NCBI GenBank assembly: GCA_016784705.1
Contig: JADHUD010000057.1
Coordinates: forward strand, 1-11,119
Origin: Spirochaetia bacterium
GTDB taxonomy: Bacteria; Spirochaetota; Spirochaetia; JABMQR01
Reading direction: 5' to 3'
Length of the DNA: 11,119 bases
A program made the translations under genes and the position numbers. The notes beneath the pieces were generated by a model that was not told the origin of the DNA, ran no database searches, and saw only the letters and a list, made by a program, of their open reading frames with translations. Within the stretch, counting starts at the first letter, position 1. Each line of letters opens with the position of its first letter. This document shows, in pieces, positions 1 through 5,350 of the stretch.

Positions 1-2140
1 CACTTTCATTGGCCTTTATGTGCGGCAATGCATGATAATTCCTGGTTACATTTATTTCATGTGAATCAATACCTCTGGTTGCCAATCTGAGTGAAAATTC
101 TAGTATTCTCACTAAATCAACTTCCTGAAGCTGCTTCTCCTCTTTTCTCGTATACACTGATAACTCTTTTATAACATCGGCGGCATTCATAGCGTACGAC
201 AAAATATCCTCAGCATACTCCTTAATTGGCGAATCCTCTAAAACCTCTGAAAGAATGATTTCTGCAGTTCCGGCAATACCTGCAAGCGGATTGTTCAGTT
301 CGTGGGCAATACCCGCAGCAAGTGTTCCAATACCAGCCATTTTTTCAGTACGGACCAGATCCTCCTGCAGTCTTTTCTGTTCAGTTATATCCTTAATTAT
401 CTCAATAAAGACCATCTTCTGATTTTGCGGAACACGAACATTGTTGAACTGAAATGAATAAATCTCATTATTAACTACAGCTTCAGATTCTGTCATTCCA
501 CCGCCATGTATACAATCCAGCGATTTACAATACGGACAAGGACGGGATCTGTTAAAAAATACTCTATAACACTTTTTTCCAATCAAATTTTCCCGAATCT
601 TCCCGAAAAACATGGTCGCAGCATTATTAACTTCAATTATTGTATAATCAACATCAGTCATAGCTACAGGAGATGCAATCCCATTAAAAATGGCCTCCAT
701 TTTGCTTTTACTGAGATACAGTTCATCACCTTGAGCACGGATATGTTCAAAAGAAATTGCATTTTTCAGCGAAAGTGAACATTGTGCTGCAAGAATGTCC
801 AATGCATCTTTTTCATACTTAGAAATAATATTTTTATTTTCCGGAAAACTGCTGATGATATATCCTGATATCTGTTTCAGATAAATTAGTGGAATAACGA
901 TATCAGCAGGAGGCAGCTGTTTACTGATTTTGAAAGCCTCTTCCCCTTGCTCCGGGTAAATTAATGAACTGGCATCCCTTGCTTTAAGTTGATTGATCTC
1001 ATTCTGCAGATGATCGTTAAACTTAAGGTAAACCGTATCTCCAATTGCCGTCTCAGTCTGGCAATTGTAATTGGAAATCAATTTGAAATTGTTATCCTTG
1101 TTTTTTATATCCTCCACCAGAAATATAGCCCATTCCGCTTTTAATCCATTTTTCAGACTGACAACTACCTCATCCCCAAGCTCCTTCAAATCAATTACCG
1201 TAGTCAGCTTTTGGCTGAGTTCACGAATAGTAACCTGATAGGGATGCCGTTTGGGTATAATCACTTTATCAACAATATAAGCCATAAAATTCCGTAATGG
1301 TGAAATAATCAGTGCTGTGGCAAACCCGAGAATAGTGGCAACCGGTAAAATATCATACGGTGCAAAATCAGGATTAAATTTCTGTATTAAGAGTATGAGA
1401 ATATAGTAAATTGCAGTTGCAGCAATTGATAAGATTAATACAAGCATAACTTGTAATGCGGCTTTTGAGTAACTGACCAGTTTATATCTATAAATAGTGT
1501 AAAAAAGAAGAACAGCATTTATCCCTGCTGCAAGAATATCAAATGGATATTTACCCAGTGTTGGGAGCAGGTTGAAAAGTATCCCAATAAGCATGATTAC
1601 TGTTCCCAGAAGAGGTAGAAACAAATTTGTACGAACAGTAGAGCTGCTGTTTTTTTTGCCTTCATACGCCATTATTCCCAAAGCAACTATCAAATAGACA
1701 TAGCTTATTGAATAGGCAACTATAGATCCCTGTCCAAGTTCATAAAAAAACTGTCCATCTGGTGTGAATCCGGCATCGGAAACAATTGATCCGCTAAAAT
1801 TAAAATACATTAATAAAGCAATAAGTGAATAACTCAGTTTAACAAATATTTTATAGCTTTTTTTATTTATCTCAATGATATCCACAACAGCATGTATAAG
1901 GGTAAAGGGAACAGAGAGCAACCCTACAAGCATAAACTTGTTCCAGATAAGAGGAGTCAGTACAGGACTGTTCAGATGCATCATGAAAGATCCAAAACTC
2001 CAAATTGAAATAGCAATTACATAAAACTGAAAAGACCAGTAATATCGGACTTTGCTATATTGAATAAAACCAAATATTGCAAAGAAAACATATAAAGTGA
2101 ACGCCATTGCAGGAATTATGGTAGAAACATCAAAAATCAT
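1..2140 (-). CDS. Membrane sensor histidine kinase (7TM-like, GAF, PAS, HisKA), 3'-truncated by window edge
   Basis: Sensor kinase of a two-component system, read directly on the minus strand. The frame stays open for 713 codons from ATG 2140 to the left edge, so the C-terminal HATPase domain is missing from the window. The first ~280 residues are strongly hydrophobic, with roughly eight or nine predicted helices resembling the HisKA_7TM N-terminal module. A GAF-like cytoplasmic region follows (about 300-475), then a PAS domain (about 481-590), then a HisKA dimerisation domain with the H-box AHELNNPL, H613 being the phosphoacceptor. The PAS domain carries four cysteines (C524, C535, C538, C543; motif CPYC at 535-538). 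AAGGA about 7 bases upstream supports the start. The gene is divergent from the methyltransferase/HD-GYP pair, which makes that response regulator a plausible partner (inference). The stimulus is not evident. The kinase call is firm; the GAF assignment is by position and composition only. Confidence 0.93.
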   Translation of the reverse strand, partial: MIFDVSTIIPAMAFTLYVFFAIFGFIQYSKVRYYWSFQFYVIAISIWSFGSFMMHLNSPVLTPLIWNKFMLVGLLSVPFTLIHAVVDIIEINKKSYKIFVKLSYSLIALLMYFNFSGSIVSDAGFTPDGQFFYELGQGSIVAYSISYVYLIVALGIMAYEGKKNSSSTVRTNLFLPLLGTVIMLIGILFNLLPTLGKYPFDILAAGINAVLLFYTIYRYKLVSYSKAALQVMLVLILSIAATAIYYILILLIQKFNPDFAPYDILPVATILGFATALIISPLRNFMAYIVDKVIIPKRHPYQVTIRELSQKLTTVIDLKELGDEVVVSLKNGLKAEWAIFLVEDIKNKDNNFKLISNYNCQTETAIGDTVYLKFNDHLQNEINQLKARDASSLIYPEQGEEAFKISKQLPPADIVIPLIYLKQISGYIISSFPENKNIISKYEKDALDILAAQCSLSLKNAISFEHIRAQGDELYLSKSKMEAIFNGIASPVAMTDVDYTIIEVNNAATMFFGKIRENLIGKKCYRVFFNRSRPCPYCKSLDCIHGGGMTESEAVVNNEIYSFQFNNVRVPQNQKMVFIEIIKDITEQKRLQEDLVRTEKMAGIGTLAAGIAHELNNPLAGIAGTAEIILSEVLEDSPIKEYAEDILSYAMNAADVIKELSVYTRKEEKQLQEVDLVRILEFSLRLATRGIDSHEINVTRNYHALPHIKANES

Positions 2141-2211
2141 GGTATATCCTTATCGATGTATTAATAACCCTCTATTACCATTAACAATTGAGAAGTTTTT
2201 CAATTAATTCT

Positions 2212-2238
2212 ATATATATAATCAAAAATTATATATAT
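2212..2238. repeat. AT-only inverted repeat, 11-bp arms
   Basis: ATATATATAAT (2212-2222) and ATTATATATAT (2228-2238) are perfect reverse complements around the 5-base spacer CAAAA. The arms are pure A/T, so this may be a flexible or easily melted promoter element rather than a protein site. With low sequence complexity some of the symmetry is expected by chance. Confidence 0.6.
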
Positions 2239-2257
2239 TAAATCTTAAACTTTATTA

Positions 2258-2285
2258 AGTAAATTTCATAAACAGGAAATTTACT
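2258..2285. promoter_or_regulatory. 28-base perfect palindrome, candidate operator
   Basis: AGTAAATTTC (2258-2267) and GAAATTTACT (2276-2285) are exact reverse complements around an 8-base spacer, ending 30 bases before ATG 2316. Two-fold symmetry and placement just upstream of the methyltransferase/HD-GYP pair suit a dimeric transcription factor site. A binding protein is not identifiable from the window. A stem-loop in the mRNA leader is an alternative if transcription starts upstream of it. Confidence 0.55.
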
Positions 2286-2315
2286 ATTTTACTATCTTTA
2301 TACTACAGGAAAAAC

Positions 2316-2876
2316 ATGGATTTAGGCAAATTAATTTTTCTTTCGATAATTGGATATGTAATATTATTTATTCATGACCTTTCTCAACTGAAAAGAAATA
2401 CTCATGTGACTCTTATTACTTATGTTAGTTATCCAATAATTATAACACCATATATTCTCATGTTCACTTTATATTCACCCAATAACACTACTCCATACTG
2501 GCTTACTGTTTTTTTACTGCTTATTGCTCTTTCACTCTTTTTATTGCTGGTCTATTCGGTTTTATTGGAAATACCAATCAAAATCAGACAGGGTAAAATT
2601 GCAGTAGATGGAAAGAAAAGAGTGGTATACAAACAGGGAACATATAGTTTTTCCCGTCATCCCGGTTTTATCTGGATGACTCTATTAAACGCCTCTATCT
2701 ATTGCCTTTTTTTGCAGAGAGAAATACTGCTGCTTACCCTAGTATTGACCTTATGCAATCTAGCACTTATCATCATTGAGGACTTGTACATATTTCCAGC
2801 TGTTTTCAGTGACTATAATCAGTATAAAAAGGAAGTCCCTTTTCTTTTCAAGTTTCCTTTTACCAAGAAATTATAA
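2316..2876 (+). CDS. Integral-membrane isoprenylcysteine carboxyl methyltransferase-like protein
   Basis: A 186-residue membrane protein with about five hydrophobic segments (roughly residues 5-20, 32-53, 62-85, 118-132 and 135-158). Its C-terminal half has the signature of the ICMT/phospholipid-methyltransferase superfamily. This comprises the SRHPG block (R114-H115-P116-G117) after a GTYSFSRHP lead-in, an acidic pair E155-D156 at the end of a helix, and the tail Y167..Y170..VPFL (174-177). In characterised relatives the RHP block and the acidic pair contribute to S-adenosylmethionine binding. The bacterial substrate is usually unknown, and it is unknown here; a lipid or other small hydrophobic acceptor is possible (inference). 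AGGA lies about 6 bases before the ATG. The stop is 13 bases before the HD-GYP start, so the two genes are almost certainly one transcript. Superfamily is likely; specific activity is not assignable. Confidence 0.75.
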   Translation: MDLGKLIFLSIIGYVILFIHDLSQLKRNTHVTLITYVSYPIIITPYILMFTLYSPNNTTPYWLTVFLLLIALSLFLLLVYSVLLEIPIKIRQGKIAVDGKKRVVYKQGTYSFSRHPGFIWMTLLNASIYCLFLQREILLLTLVLTLCNLALIIIEDLYIFPAVFSDYNQYKKEVPFLFKFPFTKKL

Positions 2877-2878
2877 AT

Positions 2879-2882
2879 GGAG
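2879..2882 (+). promoter_or_regulatory. Ribosome binding site fixing the HD-GYP start
   Basis: GGAG lies 7 bases before ATG 2890. It supports that ATG rather than the upstream in-frame ATG at 2776, which would overlap the methyltransferase gene by 101 bases and add 38 residues ahead of the receiver domain. Confidence 0.75.
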
Positions 2883-2889
2883 TACATTA

Positions 2890-3915
2890 ATGGCATATCA
2901 TATAGCTGTAACAGATGACGATGCTGCAATTCGAAAAATACTGCAGATAATATTGAGAAAAGAAGGTTTTGAGGTGTCTGTCTGTGATAGCGGAAACAGC
3001 CTTCTGGATCTGCTAAGTCTTAATGCAGAAGATATTGACTGTATAGTGCTGGATATTAAGATGCCGGGTATTTCCGGACTGGAACTTCTTGGCGTATTGA
3101 AGAGTAAATATCCCTATCTACCCGTTATAATGCTGACGGCATTTACCGATCTTGATACAGGAATGAAAGCAATTCGAAAAGGTGCCGAAGATTATCTTTC
3201 AAAACCCGTCAGAAGAAGTGAACTGGTTAGCAGGGTGAATGATGTTATTAAAAAATCGAAAGTTAAATTTGCCGAAAGTGAGAAACAGCAAAATAATTCT
3301 CAGCAGCAGAAAATTCTTGAAGAACAGCTAGATGAAGCCCATCATACTATAATGAGAACTACTATGGCTACAATCAGAGCTTTCTCAGAAACTATTGAAC
3401 AAAAAGATCCTTACACAAAAGGACATTGTAATCGTGTATGTGAGCTTGCACTTCTTTTAGGAAAAGAAATTCATTTATCTGAGTCTGATTTGACAATATT
3501 GGAAGGTGGGTGTCTTCTCCATGATATTGGAAAAATCGGAATATCTGAAAATATATTGAATAAACCTGGAAAATTGACTCATAGTGAATATAGTATTATA
3601 AAAACTCACCCTGAAACTGGTGAAAAAATTTTAAAGCACATTGATATGTTCACTCCATATATTCCAATAGTAAGAAATCATCACGAACGATATGATGGTA
3701 TGGGTTATCCTGATGGATTGGCTGGTGATAGAATTCCTCTTTTAGTACGAATAGTTACTTTGGCAGATGCGTTTGATGCCATGACCAGTGACAGAGCCTA
3801 CAGAAAAAGCCTCGATCTTGATACTGCACTTCTGGAAATAGTGCAGAATAAAAATAAACAATTTGATCCTGAACTGGTAGAAGTTTTTATTAACAGTAAA
3901 TTTTACGAAAAATAG
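2890..3915 (+). CDS. Response regulator with receiver and HD-GYP domains (predicted cyclic di-GMP phosphodiesterase)
   Basis: A 341-residue cytoplasmic response regulator. The CheY-like receiver domain (about 3-120) has the acidic cluster D9-D10-D11, phosphoacceptor D55 in LDIKMPG, T83 and K105 before a proline, so it should be phosphorylatable. A polar, Gln-rich linker (about 125-150) leads to a complete HD-GYP domain (about 155-341) with H179, H211-D212 in HDIGKIG, H240, and HHERYDGMGYP at 264-274. These are the metal-binding and GYP signatures of enzymes that hydrolyse cyclic di-GMP. I start it at ATG 2890, where the receiver fold begins and GGAG lies 7 bases upstream. It follows the methyltransferase gene by 13 bases, and the divergent histidine kinase is a candidate phosphodonor (inference from position). 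There is no DNA-binding domain, so output is through second-messenger turnover, not direct transcription control. Confidence 0.96.
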   Translation: MAYHIAVTDDDAAIRKILQIILRKEGFEVSVCDSGNSLLDLLSLNAEDIDCIVLDIKMPGISGLELLGVLKSKYPYLPVIMLTAFTDLDTGMKAIRKGAEDYLSKPVRRSELVSRVNDVIKKSKVKFAESEKQQNNSQQQKILEEQLDEAHHTIMRTTMATIRAFSETIEQKDPYTKGHCNRVCELALLLGKEIHLSESDLTILEGGCLLHDIGKIGISENILNKPGKLTHSEYSIIKTHPETGEKILKHIDMFTPYIPIVRNHHERYDGMGYPDGLAGDRIPLLVRIVTLADAFDAMTSDRAYRKSLDLDTALLEIVQNKNKQFDPELVEVFINSKFYEK

Positions 3916-3934
3916 TGACAATTTTATTATTAAT

Positions 3935-3978
3935 TTCTAATCGAGTGGGTATAAAAGCCGGCTGCGAACAGCCCGGCA
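3935..3978. repeat. Tandem intergenic repeat, copy 1
   Basis: First of two near-identical units spaced 55 bases apart. Shared landmarks are TTCTAATC, AGTGGGTATAAAAGCC and GGCTGCG, then a hairpin right arm ending in CGGCA. Differences from copy 2 are one G/A change near the front and changes around the hairpin loop. An 11-base spacer separates the copies. Confidence 0.9.
3951..3978 (-). terminator. Distal rho-independent terminator of the leftward operon
   Basis: Arms GCCGGCTG (3957-3964) and CAGCCCGGC (3969-3977) pair with one unpaired C. On the minus strand the loop reads TTCG and the stem is followed by TTTTAT (3956-3951). The T-run lies only on the minus-strand side, so the hairpin terminates leftward transcripts. 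It acts as the second of two tandem terminators after ygeW. Confidence 0.65.
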
Positions 3979-3989
3979 AGTAACATAAC

Positions 3990-4034
3990 TTCTAATCAAG
4001 TGGGTATAAAAGCCGGCTGCGGGGACAGCCGGCA
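3990..4034. repeat. Tandem intergenic repeat, copy 2
   Basis: Second unit of the tandem pair (see 3935-3978), 45 bases, starting 55 bases after copy 1. Its hairpin is a perfect 8-bp stem, so it is probably the intact version. Confidence 0.9.
4006..4034 (-). terminator. Proximal rho-independent terminator of the leftward operon
   Basis: Perfect 8-bp GC-rich stem GCCGGCTG (4012-4019) / CAGCCGGC (4026-4033) with a 6-base loop. On the minus strand it is followed by TTTTAT (4011-4006). It lies about 38 bases past the ygeW stop, where the end of the purine operon is expected. The T-run is short, so efficiency may be moderate, which could explain the second copy. Confidence 0.75.
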
Positions 4035-4044
4035 GGGGTTTGGG

Positions 4045-4071
4045 TTATGGAGGTTTCAACAACCTTCATAA
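4045..4071. repeat. Imperfect hairpin directly after ygeW stop
   Basis: TTATGGAGGTT (4045-4055) and AACCTTCATAA (4061-4071) form an 11-bp stem with one non-Watson-Crick position and a 5-base loop. As RNA the pairing is better on the plus strand (G-U wobble) than on the minus strand (A-C mismatch). No T-run follows in either direction, so it is not a canonical terminator. It could protect a 3' end or help end the rightward transcript. Confidence 0.5.
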
Positions 4072-5268
4072 TTACAGAATCCTGTTTATACCAGATCCCA
4101 TAATATTAACTAGTTTGTCAGCCGGATCCTTAAATTTACTTAAAAAGATCATCGCTGCTATAATATACGGTTTATAACTAGCTTCTTTATACAATGGTAT
4201 TCGATATCTGTCAAATACCGAAGCCTCAACTTCACCTTTTTCACAGCTGATTTCAGATATATCTGCAGGGAGGCAATGCATATAGAGTGCTCTTCCTTCT
4301 TTCGTAGAGTGCATGAGTTTCTCTGTACACTCCCAATCCTTATATTTAGCATTCTTTGCAAGACAGGTTTGTTCCAGTTTTTCCAGTCTGTCAAACTGTC
4401 CATTTCCTACCAATTGAGTTCTCTCTTCCATAACAGCAAAAGGAGCCCAGCTTTTTGGGTATACTATATCTGCATCAATAAATGCTTCTTCCATAGAATT
4501 AACTTTTTTATAGGAGCCGCCGCTGGCTGCTGCATTTCCCCTTGCAATACTCTCTATTTCAGGCATTATATTATATCCCTCGGGATGTGCAAGAACTACG
4601 TCCATACCAAACCTGGTGAATAAGCCAATTATTCCCTGTGGAACAGATAAAGGTTTCCCGTATGATGGCGAATAAGCCCAGGACATAGCAATTTTTTTCC
4701 CTTTAAGCTTATCAACTCCACCGAAATGATTAATAACATGCAGCATATCAGACATAGACTGTGTAGGGTGATCTATATCACACTGCAGATTTACCAGTGT
4801 TGGACGTTGTTCGAGAATTCCATCTTCATAACCTTCCTGAACAGCTGCAGCAACTTCCTTCATGTAGGTATGACCTTTACCTATATACATATCATCACGA
4901 ATCCCGATAACATCACCCATAAATGAGATCATATTAGCAGTTTCACGTACAGTTTCTCCATGAGCGATCTGGCTCTTTCCTTCTTCCAAATCCTGAACCT
5001 CTAGACCCAGCAAATTACAGGCACTTGCAAAGCTGAAACGGGTTCGGGTTGAATTATCACGGAATAGAGAGATTCCCAGTCCACTATCAAAAACCTTTGG
5101 TGAAATATTCAGCTCTCTTAAGCCTCTGAGTATTTCTGCAGTTTTAAAAACCGCACTGATTTCATCATCATCCTTCATCCATGTGTGCAGGAAATCATTA
5201 AGATACATCTTATTCGTATTAAGATTTTTTAATTCCCGGATAAGGCCGTTAACTGATTCTTTTCCCAT
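4072..5268 (-). CDS. ygeW: Knotted carbamoyltransferase YgeW
   Basis: A 398-residue member of the aspartate/ornithine transcarbamylase superfamily, matching the YgeW family in length (about 396 in E. coli) and sequence. The carbamoyl-phosphate-binding STRTR motif is at 73-77 and HPTQ at 167-170. A proline-containing loop, SYGKPLSVPQG (202-212), is typical of the knotted subclass, and MHCLPADI is at 330-337. The family transfers a carbamoyl group, or runs phosphorolysis of a carbamoylated compound to make carbamoyl phosphate for ATP synthesis. The physiological substrate of YgeW has been uncertain. Next to purine genes I infer the catabolic direction on a ureido-type breakdown product. Start ATG 5268 has GGAGG with about 10 bases of spacing. 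It is the last gene of the leftward operon, 82 bases after xdhD, and is followed by tandem terminators. YgeX/YgeY-like partners are not in the window. Confidence 0.95.
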   Translation of the reverse strand: MGKESVNGLIRELKNLNTNKMYLNDFLHTWMKDDDEISAVFKTAEILRGLRELNISPKVFDSGLGISLFRDNSTRTRFSFASACNLLGLEVQDLEEGKSQIAHGETVRETANMISFMGDVIGIRDDMYIGKGHTYMKEVAAAVQEGYEDGILEQRPTLVNLQCDIDHPTQSMSDMLHVINHFGGVDKLKGKKIAMSWAYSPSYGKPLSVPQGIIGLFTRFGMDVVLAHPEGYNIMPEIESIARGNAAASGGSYKKVNSMEEAFIDADIVYPKSWAPFAVMEERTQLVGNGQFDRLEKLEQTCLAKNAKYKDWECTEKLMHSTKEGRALYMHCLPADISEISCEKGEVEASVFDRYRIPLYKEASYKPYIIAAMIFLSKFKDPADKLVNIMGSGINRIL

Positions 5269-5287
5269 TATTAATCTTCCTCCATGC

Positions 5288-5303
5288 TTACATCATTATG
5301 TAA
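5288..5303. promoter_or_regulatory. Short palindrome in the xdhD-ygeW gap
   Basis: TTACAT (5288-5293) and ATGTAA (5298-5303) form a perfect 6-bp inverted repeat with a 4-base spacer, just upstream of the ygeW ribosome binding site. It is the only wide gap in an otherwise tight operon. It may be an operator or an mRNA hairpin tuning ygeW. A second weak inverted repeat, AAGTTT/AAACTT, lies at 5328-5347. Evidence is positional only. Confidence 0.35.
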
Positions 5304-5350
5304 ATCTAATATTTTTCTATCAGAATGAAGTTTACTAAAGCAAACTTTCT

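Larger units (their letters stand above)
2141..2315. promoter_or_regulatory. Divergent intergenic region with inverted repeats
   Basis: These 175 very AT-rich bases separate the start codons of the leftward histidine kinase and the rightward methyltransferase, so promoters for both directions should lie here. A TATACT hexamer (2299-2304) resembles a -10 box but sits too close to the ATG at 2316 and has no good -35 partner, so I do not call a promoter. Three inverted repeats are present: 2186-2205, 2212-2238 and 2258-2285. AGGA just before ATG 2316 is the likely ribosome binding site of the methyltransferase. Confidence 0.6.

Noticed and set aside
2299..2304. TATACT as a -10 box for the methyltransferase
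   Set aside because: It leaves almost no leader before ATG 2316 and has no acceptable -35 element at the right distance.
2776..2889. In-frame 38-residue extension of the HD-GYP protein from ATG 2776
   Set aside because: It overlaps the methyltransferase gene, has no receiver-like sequence, and ATG 2890 has a GGAG site and begins the receiver fold.
3935..4034. CRISPR array
   Set aside because: Only two units with an 11-base spacer, a hairpin with a T-run, and no cas genes; it is a duplicated terminator-like element.
4158..4926. Several short open frames on both strands inside ygeW, xdhD, ygfM and the deaminase
   Set aside because: They are out-of-frame shadows of well-supported genes, without ribosome binding sites or recognisable domains.
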